Shown here in pieces: positions 45,100 through 57,138 of a stretch of DNA of 64,000 nucleotides. Each line of letters opens with the position of its first letter. Within the stretch, counting starts at the first letter, position 1. The notes beneath the pieces are model-generated. The model had not been told where the DNA came from and ran no database searches. It saw only the letters and a program-made list of their open reading frames with translations. Source of the DNA: Tetrapyrgos nigripes (taxonomy: Eukaryota > Basidiomycota > Agaricomycetes > Agaricales > Campanellaceae); assembly GCA_013368315.1 (NCBI GenBank), contig JAACJM010000149.1, positions 124,001 to 188,000 of the forward strand, given 5' to 3'. The position numbers were made by a program, and so were the translations under genes.

Positions 45100-46050
45100 A
45101 ATCAATATATTGCCCCAAAATCAAAAATAGGATGAATTTAGGACACTCATGAGCACGTACAACTATAATTTGAAGCCATAAGAAAGAGAGAAGTATGACT
45201 TCAGGAGCCATCAAAGTGGACATATGCATTTTCTGCTATGCCGAAATTGCCGGCTGGCCACATGCCCAGGCCCCTTTGTGGCCATTTTGGCGTAGTAGTC
45301 TTTCTACAATGCAATACATCTATGTACTATCCTATAGAGTATTTATATTGCATATCAGAAAACTAAGACCCTTATGAATAGTGTTTAGCATGGATAAATG
45401 TCTAGATTGCATGTAAAGTTCAAAAATATTCCAAAATCCATTGAAAATGCGAAGTTTTACATTCAGTCTGCTTGAAATTTGATGTTCAGAAGGAGAAAGA
45501 GCCTGGACCCTGATGTATTTACTCATCTTGGATGTCTGAATAGGAGCATTGCAATTTTAAGTATCACTGAGATCCAGTAATTTGGAAAAAAAGAGATCCC
45601 AATGTGGAATGCATCAGGCTTGTTAAAAGCCAGCAGATCTTATGATACAAGTTCTGGTAAAGGTCAAACCCCAGCCAATAAGTTCAAAGGGGATTTGGAG
45701 CCAAAAGAGGTTGGGAACTATGACTTCAGGACCTGTCATGGAAGTGCCTCAGATTCAACAAAGTGGCTGTGCTTTTCACTTGCTAAGGAACAGCACAGTG
45801 CCACTGAATGTGAATCTTCTACAAATGTTACACAAATGCTAGATGGCATAGTAGTAGATAGTGGTCAGTAGATACAATCTAATACAGTAGAATATAACAT
45901 TAATGCAATAATTTGACTTTTTGCCAAAATACATGTCCAAAGATACCTGAGTACAAGTACAGACAGATCTATGTTCAAAAGAAAACAAATTAGAAGATTA
46001 TTCTCAGATCAAATCAGAATTACCTTTGTGAATCAATCTTGGGCTTTCTA
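45100..46050. other. No gene recognised
   Basis: AT-rich. An open frame at 45602-45871 (starting MWNASGLLKASRSYDTSSGK) has no recognisable domain and no visible promoter. Confidence 0.35.
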
Positions 46051-46069
46051 GGAGCTTTCTGCTAAGCAT

Positions 46070-46330
46070 TTTGCCATGGGTCAGAATTGGCAGTATTGAG
46101 TTTGTGCTTCTTTGGAATGAGGGGTAATTTGGAGGGTTGAGGATTGGCTAATGTGGATTGACGCAAAGCGAGTTTTGGAGATCCAGTGCGTAGTGGAAAT
46201 ATACCATCGATTTTGTTGATTGCAACCTGTTGCATCATTTTAAGACTGTTATTAAGCCGCTCCTTTCACTGTCGCAGCTCTTGAATGGATTTTTCTTTTA
46301 ACACACCACCAGGGCATCCAGTAGCATGCT
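46070..46330 (-). pseudogene. Fragment of an unknown coiled-coil protein
   Basis: Read on the minus strand: HATGCPGGVLKEKSIQELRQ, a TGA, then KERLNNSLKMMQQVAINKID and a Pro/Lys-rich tail, ending with QNA and a stop near 46070. It resembles the charged leader of a transposon-encoded protein, but I cannot name it. Confidence 0.35.
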
Positions 46331-46339
46331 GAAATGAGG

Positions 46340-47090
46340 GTGAGGGTGAGGGTTAGAGTCAAGTCGAGGAGTAAGAGATACTGGACTTAGATACAGGATT
46401 CACTTGTGCACATCTACGGGTTCCACAACTGGATCTTCTTTCAGATCAATCATATTGGACTTGAGTTCTCTGAAGTTTTCTGGACCAATAGTAGTAGAAT
46501 ATTGACAAAGGTAATGCTTCTGGAGCCTCAGGCATAGTGCTATTGAAAGGAGGATGGCAGAACAAATTTGAGACACAACGTGTCTGAGCCACCGCGTGAA
46601 TGCCTATTCACACATATCCATTATGTCACATTATGTGATGTCCATTATGTCACATTATGTCATGTCATAACATCAGTGGTCGTTCAATGTTAGGACACAT
46701 ACAGGCTAGAGGGCAAGAAAAACAGGACACATGTTACATGGTAGCAAGTTGCACAGATCAGGCAACTGAAAAATTATTGTGCACATTGACTAGTGTAGGT
46801 GTCCGAGGTCTTATTGACTATATAAGTACATATCACCGAGGTTATAACTATGCGGGCTAACTGACTGATCCAGAGCAGTGAGGGCCTTCCAGCTTTCCAT
46901 ATGACAGGTGAAAATTGCATGGCATTTAATGTATCATGAAAGTAAGTCCCTAGTGGATGAGGGAAGTGTAAGCCAATGGAAAGATAGAGAGTAACACAAA
47001 AAACCCACCTCCTTCCCAACTGGTCTCCACAATGCTGGCATTTGTAAGGCCTATCACCGGTACATGAAAACGGTGAGTCAGCAACAGCAT
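46340..47090. other. No gene recognised
   Basis: AT-rich spacer containing a short tandem GTCACATTATGTGAT/CATGTCAT tract at 46620-46670. No domain was seen. Confidence 0.35.
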
Positions 47091-47097
47091 CACACGA

Positions 47098-47225
47098 ATG
47101 TGGGCATGCGCTTGGTTGGAGAATGGAAGCTTGGATTCAGGTGGCTTGATGTGTTTGTGGTGCCTGTGGGGCGTTACACCTTACATCTTGGTCAAAGGGT
47201 TGACTGACGCCTATTGCAGCTATAT
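47098..47225. repeat. Dispersed repeat (complete copy), ~128 bp
   Basis: Contains GTGGGCATGCGCTTGGTTGG, then GTGGCTTGATGTGTTTGTGG, then ACACCTTACATCTTGGTCAA. A second copy is split between 55227-55304 and 58582-58625 by a 3.3-kb insertion. Confidence 0.8.
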
Positions 47226-47339
47226 CCTTGAGGCTGGATAACCATCATTGGTCAGCGTCCATCAGTGGTTTGGAAGGGTTGGTTAAGAGTCTCACTGAGG
47301 CAACAGATCATATGTTGTATTGCACCCTTCTTTTACCTC

Positions 47340-47930
47340 TCTTCTGTTCTGCTCCCTTTCATCCATGATGAGGAAAGATGCATGTGGCAATGATGAGGCC
47401 CAAAAGGAATTAGCACGAGCACTAAATGAGCACTGTCAACTGGCTTCTATCAGAGCTGGAAATTGGTAAGAAAATCTCGAGAAAATCGTACATTTAAATT
47501 GCACAGCCACAAGCAGAAGCCCTCAGGTTATAGGAACATCCCTAAAGAGTTTTGTAACGCTGTAACCTTCGAAGGAAAACGCATTTTTTGCGCAATTTTT
47601 GTGGCAACAGTTGGTACACCTATCAAGTACAGCCACACATTGGAGTGTCAGATTTATAAGAACGAGTCCCTTAAAAGGGCCTCGTAATCCTGACTTGTAT
47701 GCATCCTAAACCTCATCATGTGCCTACAGTGGTGGAAGTGTCACAAAGGCTGGGATTTCAACAAGCTACAGAACTGGAGATTGTGTCCTATTCGATGCAA
47801 GGTGTGCTGCTCTTTCTGTTATTCTCAATCTATGCTGATGCTGTGTCGTTGGAACAGCAGTGTCAGAAGAGTATTTATATGGAGTGCAACTCTTGCATAG
47901 CTGGATAATGACACTAGCAGCCTATTCAGT
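47340..47930 (+). pseudogene. Unrecognised gene fragment, probably repeat-derived
   Basis: A plus-strand reading ELARALNEHCQLASIRAGN joins across a plausible intron (about 47465-47507) to CHKQKPSGYRNIPKEFCNA. After a second possible intron come CQIYKNESLKRAS and LEQQCQKSIYMECNSCIAG. The frame is not continuous and no family is recognised. Confidence 0.3.
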
Positions 47931-48779
47931 TTGAAGAGCTCGTCTCTACCCTTCCCTCCCTATTGTCTTTCATTCATGCCTTATTTCTCACGTCATTTCT
48001 TCTTTTGTGATTCGACGCTCACACTAATGTGACACTGGGCTTTTGTGTCTCAGCTAGTAATTGTGTGTGCGCTGCTGTCTTCATCTCTGACCTCTACATA
48101 CTTCATCCCACACGTCGTACACTGGCATTTGAGATGTGAAGACAAATTCGTTTTGTCTTTTGGTGCAGATAGAATTTGCTTCCGAAGTTCCTGTTGAAAT
48201 CCCCATGATGCTGGAACGAGTCTTTGGTCTGGAGAGGCAACCCTTGCTTTACTCCCTGCCATGTCTACTGGCAGTCTTCCCCAGCCACTCAGTACAATCC
48301 TCAGACATTTCCAAGGCTTCAGTACGCCATGCTCTCACCCTCAGTTAACCTTTTGATGTAAGTATATGTAGTATAGCACCTAGATTTTTGCGTCCAGGTG
48401 CATCCACCATGTACATCCAGTGCCATGCATCCAGTTGATCTGTGTTCAGTCAGTCCAGTGGCTGTGTTAATACTAATTTTACCGTAGATGATTACACTTC
48501 ACGAATACTCCTCGCTATGTATTCCTGCTTATCACCTGCACTTTTGATTATTTCTGGCATCTCCAAGCTGTGTTTCTGAGGCTATGGGCCTCAAGCCCTT
48601 ATCTGTACACTCGCAATCACGGGTAGCTATAACTTTCTAAATCACACAAAATCACACAAAATGCTATTGTGCGTGTACCCTATGTCATAGGAGTATTTCA
48701 TGGCATAAAATACATACTAGCTAGCTAGCCTAGTTGTCTCAGTACTCACAAGGCTATCATTGAAGTGTTATGAGTGCAT

Positions 48780-49190
48780 CAAGGGCCTCAAGAAGGCCCG
48801 AGCTGACCCAAAAATGCCAATACAACCTCTTCCCATGCCCATCAACCATCTGCAAGTCATCCTCGGATTAGTCCGATAATATCCCTCGGTTGGGGTACTC
48901 ACCGAAACCGGACGCTTATCCTTTGGATGTTCAGATCAAATCCGCTAAGAGCAACAACTTTATATGAGACGCATGGGAAAGTTGTCAGATGTTGCCACTG
49001 TGGCAGCCATTTTATGATGGCTAAGCTGTGGAAAGTGACAATGAGTAAACGCTATGTAAACGCAGATGTAAACGCAAATGTAAACGCAAGTGGAACGCCA
49101 TGTAAACGCAAAGTAAACGCTAGCATTTTACACATGCGTTTACTGTGCATCTCGCGTTTCAAAATTTGCGTTTACATCAAGGGGGTGGCG
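48780..49190. repeat. GTAAACGC-array repeat, left half
   Basis: Begins CCTCAAGAAGGCCCGAGCTG and passes TTGTCAGATGTTGCCACTG. It ends in an array of GTAAACGC(AAA) words at 49048-49175, the last ones in inverted form (GCGTTTAC). It matches the reverse complement of 61680-62080 almost end to end. Confidence 0.8.
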
Positions 49191-49725
49191 GACCGAATAT
49201 ACGGAACAGGGGGTGGGGGGGAGGAGGGGGTCTATGGTCTGGCCAAAACTTTTTTTTGACAACCTTGGACTGACTGTCTCGGAACGTCCTATGAGGTGCT
49301 GATCAACATCAACAGAGGCAGATAAATGTCAGTTAAAGTTTTAAGTAAGTTCCGAGGGTCTTCTAGTACAAGTTCGTAGCTACCTTATATGTACAAATTG
49401 GTTGGCGTGCTCACACCCAGCACTAACCAATATTCATTGGCCAAAAGTTAGTTCGGAAAGGTCAAGTTTTCGAGGGACCAGGAAACTCATTTGGAAACGA
49501 AAGGTTTTCGTGCTTCAGAAATTTATCGGAAGCGGATCCGAGCCAATTGGATCGCTTGCCGAGGCTTCGGAAATTTAAAGTTTTCGAATCCGTTTTCAAG
49601 CACCAGAGATTTGATGTTTCTTAATTAACTTCTGGCCACAGAATATTGGTTACTGCTGGGTGTGACTGGAACAAAGATTTTTCAACCTTACTACAGCCCA
49701 CCTTCTCTACACATCGTCCATCACC

Positions 49726-50030
49726 ATGCCCAGAAAGAAAAAGCAACCTACTGAATGGACAGCCAACAGTGTCCTTGTCTGTCTGGAGTGTAACAAGGAA
49801 GTACAAGTGGGTACCGGAGGTTACAAAAACCTGGACAGCCATATTGGAAAGTCTGCGTGCAAAGCCAACCAACAAAAAGCATCACTCTGGCCAATCCCAT
49901 TGCCATGTGGGCAACAAGAACATCCTCCCAGAGCGCGGCGTCAATTGGAAGTGCGATTCTTGTCAAGAAATGGCTCACAAAAGAGGATGGGTAGCATTAT
50001 CTTGTCTTATCTTACAGTTTATCTAATCTT
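49726..50030 (+). pseudogene. BED-like zinc-finger protein, truncated
   Basis: MPRKKKQPTEWTANSVLVCL, then ECNKEVQVGTGGYKNLDSHI and GKSACKAN, make a C-x2-C...H...C cluster like the BED-type N-terminus of fungal transposon-derived proteins. The reading degrades after about 50 residues and runs into repeat DNA at 50020 (TGATATACCATATATAG and a poly-G tract). This is probably the 5' end of a decayed gene. Confidence 0.5.
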
Positions 50031-50440
50031 ATCTGGCTGATATACCATATATAGAAGGGGAGGGGGGGTCTGGGTAGGCCACAAAAATTTTTTATGAGTG
50101 GATGTAAAAAAAATATTGGCTGCCACCCCCTTGGTGTACATCAACGCTTCAGGCCATAACACAACCCTCGCGTTAGCATATCAGAGGATAAGAGGAGTAC
50201 GCCAGTGTACTATGTAGAGGGCAAATGACGAAAGCCCCAACTGAAAAGCGACGAGGCAAGCTGATGGACAGGAGAAGATGCTGTGCTGCCATGTGGCGTG
50301 CCACGGAACAAGCCGTTGCCACGACATTGCCGCTTTCTGAAATGGGAAATGGGCGGTGGACCAATGACGCTGGGGTCGTGAGAAGAGGTCCAGGAGGTGC
50401 TGGATTTTTTAAAAATCGCGCACGAGCCGAGTGCTTTGAT

Positions 50441-50520
50441 AAAAGTGCCTATGGTTGATCCATAGGTTTTATAAAACGTCTTGCATGGTTAGACCATGCA
50501 ATTTTTATATACTTTTATAA
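50441..50520. repeat. Paired perfect hairpins in a TATAAAA setting
   Basis: CCTATGG-TTGAT-CCATAGG at 50448-50466 and TTGCATGGT-TAG-ACCATGCAA at 50481-50501, separated and flanked by TTTTATAAAA. A diverged copy is at 52703-52770 and a shorter one at 58838-58910. Confidence 0.75.
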
Positions 50521-50924
50521 AAAATGTTTGATTGGGTACTGCCACCATGATATTTGATTTACAATACTTATGAAGGGGGTGTGGGCCAGCACTGAGCGTG
50601 GCGGAAACAAGTCCGGTGAGTTCAAATCTAAGATGAAGATATTCAACAAAAAATCGATATTGCTGGTTCAATTTCTGAGAAAACTACTAGAGTGTAGATC
50701 ATTGTGTAGAATCAGGGCTATAATCAATATATATGAGATAAAGATACAGCCTTCGAGCTCTTGAAAAGGGAATACTTACAAGAATAGGGGCGCATATTCT
50801 CTATTACCAGAGAAAATTGGAAAGAAATTTGATCGAGACAGACGGAGGAAACCGGGACAAACTCAACATAGCCACACGCGGAAACGCAGTGTAAAGAACT
50901 CGTCCTCATTCTTCGGCCTCGTAA

Positions 50925-51380
50925 TCAAATCCTTCGAAATCCTAGTACCAATCCTATTTCTCTGGGAAATGATGATGATTATACTATGCTCCGCAGATTC
51001 GCAACTCCCAGGGTTGTCCCAGGGCAAGAAATTGTGCATTCAAGGTCCAACCCAATTTACGTTGTATGACCAAAAATCCCGTTGCATGACTGAAATCTCT
51101 TTGAAATCCCTACGCCGATGCTATTTCCGTGCGTAATGAAGATATGCTTCATCAATTTGCAGTTCAGAGAGCAAGACATCGCGTGCTCAATGTCCGGTAG
51201 GCTACAATCAATGTTGTATGACTGTGTATGACCAAAATTACTGTTGTATGATTGAAATTCGTTCAGAATCGCAATACTGGTACCGTTTGCGCACATTATG
51301 GTGATTATCTCACAACGCTTCATTCATTTAAAATGCTGAGAGCTAGAAACAGTGCATTTAAGGTCCAGTACAAGCTGGTG
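50925..51380. repeat. Diverged ~170-bp satellite, three units
   Basis: Each unit runs GAAATCC(C)TA..CCRATGCTATTT, then an ATGATGA segment, then a Cys-box-like GAGAGC/AAGA stretch, and ends TTGTATGACC. Units begin near 50932, 51098 and 51262. The same unit occurs in reverse at about 60940-61240. Confidence 0.6.
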
Positions 51381-52019
51381 TAACATCAAAATAGACCCTG
51401 TATGAGCAGAATTCCAATTCCAAGACTCTAGTGTTGTTCGTACAGTATATGTAGTTGAATATGTCAAGACCCTAGGTTACTGTACATAGCAAGGTAGAAT
51501 ACCATTCGCCTTATCAGATAAGGCACAAACCAGTGCCAATGGGACCAGAATATGGCCTGTACCACACTGCGCTTTAACTGAAGTACTTACTACTTAGTAT
51601 TCATTTACTATAATGTCTCTATGATCCCTACACTACATGTTGAGGCTTCAAGCAATACTGATGCACCATAGAAGAGCATAATCATGCTCAGGGTGTACAA
51701 AGTTGGGAATTTTGGTCAGAAATTGAATTTCAGTCATACAACTGATTTTTGATCATACACAATCAGAATTCTCCTGATGTATGTATCTACTATTGCTGTA
51801 ATTACTCTCACAGGGAACAGGGACAGCCATTTTCATGAAAGAAATGTCTGGAGAAGTACGGCTCAACCGGAGGGAATCTGTAAAGACGACACCCGAATTT
51901 TAGTCATACACTCCGAATTTTGATCATACAAAATTCTCCGTCATGGTACCCACTGTTGTTCAAATTATTGGGGAAGTAGGATCTTACAATGGTCTCAGCC
52001 AGAGTAAACCTCCCCTAAT

Positions 52020-52260
52020 TAATCATGTAATAGAAACAAGACGGACCAGATGCGTAACGCAAGTCGCGCGCGACGCGCGTCGACACGCCAACACGTGATG
52101 CTGACGCATGGTGTCAACATATGGGTTCCCGTCAGTTTCCCGTCAACACTACTGCTTGCTCTACTCTCCGCTCTACACCTTCTCTCGTTCTTTCTGCCAG
52201 ACCCCTTATTACTCAAGGGTCAAGAGTGTTCCCTGTCCAATTCTGTAGTCAGCCCTGGTA
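52020..52260. repeat. CpG-rich module, forward copy
   Basis: AAGTCGCGCGCGACGCGCGTCGACACGC, given here in two parts (GTCGCGCGCGACGCGC and GTCGACACGC), then CATGGTGTCAACATATGG and GTCAGTTTCCCGTCAACAC, then a pyrimidine-rich run. Reverse copies lie at 53540-53720 and 60140-60330. Confidence 0.6.
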
Positions 52261-52789
52261 CACAACTGGTACATGACTCTACTCTCGTTCTCTGACGAAA
52301 AAATACCACATCCCGGTTTGGAATATGAGGTGAAATTTTGGTCTAGTGGTGATTTTAAATGTCTTAGTTCGTTGGCAGAGTGTGCAGAGGGGCGTAAAGC
52401 GTGCGCTGAGTATCAGCACGATGTGCGTGTGAGACTAACCGGGATGATGGACAATGGTACATGTAGGACTAGGTGGGAGAAGCTGCCTGCCAATTTTATC
52501 ACTGGAAAGGTGTTATCAATTAGATTCACATTTGTAGTTACAAGATGATAATGTACCGTAATTTAAGTAAGGAACGCGCAACGCATGGACCTCGGTCCAG
52601 AGCCGTGGACCTCGCTGGTACATGGCTTAATCCTCCTTGAGACCTTGAGGGCCTGAGCATTGTGTACTATGAATAGCTATGGTTATTTTGGTCATAAGTT
52701 TTGTAAAAGTGCCTATGGTTGAACCATAGCTTTTATAAACCGGTTTGCATGGTTACGCCATGGATTTTATAAAGCCCCTGCGTCATGGG

Positions 52790-53200
52790 GTGAACGCTTT
52801 GCGTTTACATTAATTTTTGAAATTTTGAGTAATAATAAAGTATATTTGATGGAATTTTGACCAGCATATGCTTGGTTCAAGAGTGTCTCTTACTTATATC
52901 TGAAAATCTAAAGCTACAATTCAGAAGTCACTAGTTTGGGAGTGAAGTCTGTACATTACACACCTGAAATAATACTGGGATGCCTTTCTAGGGCATTAAA
53001 AACTCATTTCCAAGCTGTATTTAGATGCAAGGCTACGTTTGAGACAGGTCAAATTACAAAAGGATATTCACTGATTAGATTCTACATAAGTAACTACCTA
53101 TTGATTTCAGGTTGGCCATCTTCAATCAGTCTACCTTGGCCTGGAAGATGTGAAACGCACAATGTAAACGCAAAAGTGAGCTCAGTGTAAACGCAAAATT
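52790..53200. repeat. GTAAACGC-array repeat, right half
   Basis: From GCGTTTACATTAATTTTTG to ACCTTGGCCTGGAAGATGTG, GTAAACGCAAAAGTGAGC and GTGTAAACGCAAAATTACAT. It matches the reverse complement of about 61250-61690, which is the continuation of the left half in that other copy. Confidence 0.8.
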
Positions 53201-53539
53201 ACATAGACCACTTATTATTGATACTTCCTTATTGTTCTTTTGTATTGAAGACTCTCTTCTGTAGTGTAGATGTCAGAACGATTGTCAGGAAGACAATCAG
53301 AGAGCTATGCAATTCATAGTAAGTATACAGCGGGCTATGATTGAGGTTTTGCACAGATGAGAGCTCTGAGGAGGAGTCGCATGATGCGTTTGTTGATTGT
53401 AATGCTGCAGCCAACATGCATACTATCACCGGTTCACTGCTGCATCCTGCAGTTCCCGCCTCCTCCCCTCAAGTCACTCAGGATACCGATGTTCCTAAAG
53501 CTCAGCAGAGAAACAATAAGTCCACAAGTCCACAACAGC

Positions 53540-53720
53540 ACAACAACTTATAAGTCCGGTTGAGAAGAGAATGAGAACGGGAAGTTAGGATAACAGAGGA
53601 AGGAGCAGTGCGTTGAAGGGAAACTGACCAGGAATACACCATGGCCGTCACGTGCATGTTAACGCGCCTTGAGGCATCTCGACGCATTTGCGCAAAATGC
53701 TACACTTTCCTGGACCGTCC
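53540..53720. repeat. CpG-rich module, reverse copy
   Basis: The reverse complement contains CATGGTGTATTCCTGGTCAG and TTTCCCTTCAACGCACTGCT, matching the forward module at 52.1 kb. With that copy it brackets 52260-53540. Confidence 0.55.
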
Positions 53721-53729
53721 TGTACTCGA

Positions 53730-55220
53730 CAACACAATTCAACAGGGTGAATACATTAGGAGTATTTGAGACTACCTCTGGAGATAAACACGTTCCCCAT
53801 TACTGAGAATTTTTGTGTATGATTAACAAATTCCAAAAAAATTCGGCGAGGGCCTGCGTGATTGAGCCATACCATCCATTGATGTATCCCTACTATATAT
53901 ATTATAGCACTAGATACCCACGAGAATGATTCTGATTTAGTATATGATCAAAATCCAGTGCAAAAAGTTCAGTGTGATTCCTAACTTAGCAGTGTAGTAT
54001 AACTTTCAAATACCTTTCTATCTAAGTAATACACATATACCTGTTGCTTATTTACTATTGAGGTATAGCACACCACACATGAGGGGAAAAAGCCTCATTC
54101 CCATATCTTTCAGCCTGACAGTACACATGGATCTTGCGAAGATGTCTGATCTAATTATTCCACGGACGAGGTCAAATCTGCAAAGGAATTTGGCATGACC
54201 AAGTATAGTTTTTGATCAGTATATGCACCTAAACACACATCATCCCTACACTTTGCCTCAACAGTCCCGATCCCTATCACGTCAATGCCAAACCTCTCTA
54301 CCTTTAAGGTTCTCTGGACTCCCCAGAATACTCTCAGATGTCTAGCTCACCCAGTCTCCTAGACAGACCTATCTCTGACTGGGCTGTCATGGGACCTTCA
54401 TGTGAAGCTATCTGTCCTTTCCTTTTATGATCCTCCTCCCTCATTTCTCCCTGCTGAGTCCGTTCCTCTTTCGCATTGTTTTGTGCCCGCCATCACACCA
54501 GCTGCAAGTGACTTTGATCTGTCGCTCTGCCTTCAAAAATACCAAGAACTCAACGCTGTTTTTGATTACTGCTCCTTCTCTACCTTCTCATCATGCTATC
54601 CCAATGGTATCCATGCATGCACCTCAATTTTCTTTTTGCTTGCTTTTTGTTTCTATCATTTATGGAACCAACCTTAAACCACACATCCATCCCTTCATCC
54701 TTTGCTTCTTTGCTCTGCTTTGGTTCCTTGACTTCTTGCGATGTCTCTACACACTCAAGCCATCTTGCCCGTGTAGAACCCCCCCCCCCCCTCTGCTCCT
54801 ACATGTTCATAGCGATGTCACTTGTCTTTTTCTTGGGTTTTGAGTTTTCGGTTTTTTCGGTCTGTGGCTTTTTTGCGTTTTGATTGTTCTGTTTTTCTGG
54901 TTTCGGTTTTTCGATTTTTGGGTGCTTTGTTTCTTTGCCATCTTCTCCCCATCTCTTGTTTGTCTCTCTCCCTTTTTTGAATCAATCTTTAACAGTAACA
55001 ACATCAATGTCACTCTCAGTAGTTAGCTGGATATCTGTGTTCATTGGCTTGCGTTAATATTGGGCATGGCATAAGCATCAGTCCAGCCAGCATTTGCACG
55101 AGGTCTGGTATTAGCAGTGCCAGATGCCTTGTTTCCCTATTCTTGTCTTTGCAATATCTTTCATTTATTTCCTCATCTTTCCTCATCGTCTTAACAACAG
55201 AACAAATGGATGAAAGGAGG
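53730..55220. other. No gene recognised
   Basis: Repeat-like and low-complexity DNA. Scattered TGTATGAT words lie near 53815-53945, and a T-rich GGTTTTTCGGTT tract at 54825-54930. The frames at 54402-54843 are hydrophobic, lack a domain, and end in this tract. Confidence 0.4.
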
Positions 55221-55226
55221 TTGGAA

Positions 55227-55304
55227 TGTGGGCATGCACTTGGTTGGAGAATAAAAGCTTGGAGTCAGGTGGCTTGATGTGTTTGTGGTGCCTGTGGGGC
55301 GTTA
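55227..55304. repeat. Dispersed repeat, left part of a split copy
   Basis: Matches 47098-47178 and stops after GGGGCGTTA. The rest of the copy resumes at 58582 after 3.3 kb, with TTA present on both sides. Confidence 0.75.
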
Positions 55305-56766
55305 ATAGGTGGTTTTTGTAATTAAGCACTAGGAACTGCACCCAAACACAAAACTGTATACAAATGTAAATGAGACGAGTGTTCCGAGTAGTCAGAGTAC
55401 TCAAACTCCCAGTTTACTTGTACTATAAGTACTTTTGATCAGAGCTTTCAATGAAGTTTGCACTTAGCATGCAACACAATAAACCCAAAAAAAAAAAAGT
55501 TTAGCACCAAGGGGATCAACGAGTCCCAAAAATCAAACACTTGTAGGCTACAGTTGCCTTAAAAATCAACACTTAATAGACCAGAAGGTCAACACAAAGA
55601 TCACAGTTATAACCCCAAAGATGTTCAATTTTAAAACTCTATTATCTCCAACACAATGTTTGTACTTGTAGCGAGTGCAGTTAAGTTTGTCTAGAAGCTT
55701 TAGTCCATGTTTCATGTCCTCTGATACTCTACAGTATGTGGCTTGGGTAGCTACTTGTAATATCTGGTCCTTTTATACTACTTGCAGCTACAACTATACA
55801 GTTACCTATTTCTTTTTGAGGTCTGCTAAAAGGTATGTAGAGAAAATATAAAACAAATCGAGAAGTCCACTAGCGAGTTCTACCTATTTCCTCATAAGTA
55901 AAGACTTGCTTATTAGGGTATACAGAAACTGTCCAATATTATCTAAATATTCATAGGAACTTTCTTCAGTTCCCTTTGTCAGCCATCTGGTGTTTTCATG
56001 TACCATCCTGGTTAGCTCAGAACGCTCCACTTATGACTGCTATGTCCTTCATACACGTCCTTACACTAGGGGCATAGGGTTTTCTCGTAGTTTCTTTATT
56101 CTGTTCGGTTTTCCTTTCCCTTTTCTCCAATCTTGCTTTATTCGTGTTCTATGTATTGCCAGCAGTCTACTACTGAGTCCTACATACGAGTCCAGCTCTT
56201 CTGCAGTCCTGTTTGCATACTTATTCCTTCCTCAATGCTTTCAAGGCCTAGCTAGATGATTACTGACGGATTTATCCTTATCCAGAAATAACGTTACCCA
56301 TTTGGGTTGTATTCCAATCATTCGGATGTACTGCGACTTAGTGCTTCTCTCCCTCATATCTCTGTGTAGAGATGCCCGTCCACTATCCCCTCTGTACCGA
56401 TGGATAGCTGAACTCTCTGGGATCCCATACATATATACTTTGTCCTACTTTTGTCCACATGTATTTTTTACAGATACTTAAGATTCCCTCGAAGCTGTTT
56501 TAGTACTACGGGATGTACTGATACATAGATCTAGACCTAGCGTGATTGTCTGCATGTCTGATCTTAGCACTGTCTTCTCTGAGCAACCTTTCAGCTGAGG
56601 ATTGTGTTGCTTACGCGTTCCCATGCCCACGAATAGGGGCTACCTCGCATTTCACTGTCCCTTTGGATCACGCTAGCAGTTCTAGTCATTATAATAGGAT
56701 TCGAAAGCCTTTATAGACTATCTTTATCATTTGGTGGGTCTGCTATTATAACTCCCAACTCGTACA
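55305..56766. other. AT-rich insert DNA, no gene recognised
   Basis: Left part of the 3.28-kb insertion (55305-58581) that splits the dispersed repeat. Frames at 55990-56259 show no domain. Confidence 0.4.
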
Positions 56767-56768
56767 TA

Positions 56769-56978
56769 CAGTGGGTCAAAAAATTGTCCACATGTTTCGC
56801 ATTTTTGGAAAGATTGCCAATTTAAGCAATACTGAGTAGAGATATTGAAATGTGGTCAGTGATGGGCAGAACGCCCTTGATAAGAGCTACAATAATCTGT
56901 TTTATTTGTCCTATTTGGCTCAAAACTCATGGAGATATGATTGATTTAAAATGGTATGTCATTTGGACAATTTTTTGA
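56769..56978. repeat. Left 210-bp terminal inverted repeat of the mariner
   Basis: The outer end (TCAAAAAATTGTCCACATG) and the inner end, inverted (TCAAAAAATTGTCCAAATG), are almost the same, so each long repeat carries two opposed copies of the likely transposase site. Confidence 0.9.
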
Positions 56979-57097
56979 GTTGCCACTTCAAAATCAGTAT
57001 TGTAACTATGTGATGTCTCATAGATGACATCATAAGTGGAGTTGTACAATGATGCAATGGCTACATCATAATGATATCATAGCTGCCAGCTGGACCA

Positions 57098-57104
57098 TAT
57101 ATAA
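57098..57104 (+). promoter_or_regulatory. TATA box of the mariner transposase
   Basis: TATATAA lies 35-41 bp before the ATG at 57139, between the left inverted repeat and the gene. Confidence 0.6.
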
Positions 57105-57138
57105 GGGCATCCAGTTGTTCTATAGCCCTCATCAAATC

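Noticed and set aside
51050..51390. CRISPR-like regularly spaced repeats
   Set aside because: Units are about 170 bp and diverged along their whole length, with no short exact repeat plus unique spacer; the genome is eukaryotic.
54427..54883. Hydrophobic plus-strand frames, possible membrane protein
   Set aside because: They end in a T-rich low-complexity tract, and I see no consistent start, splicing or family motif.
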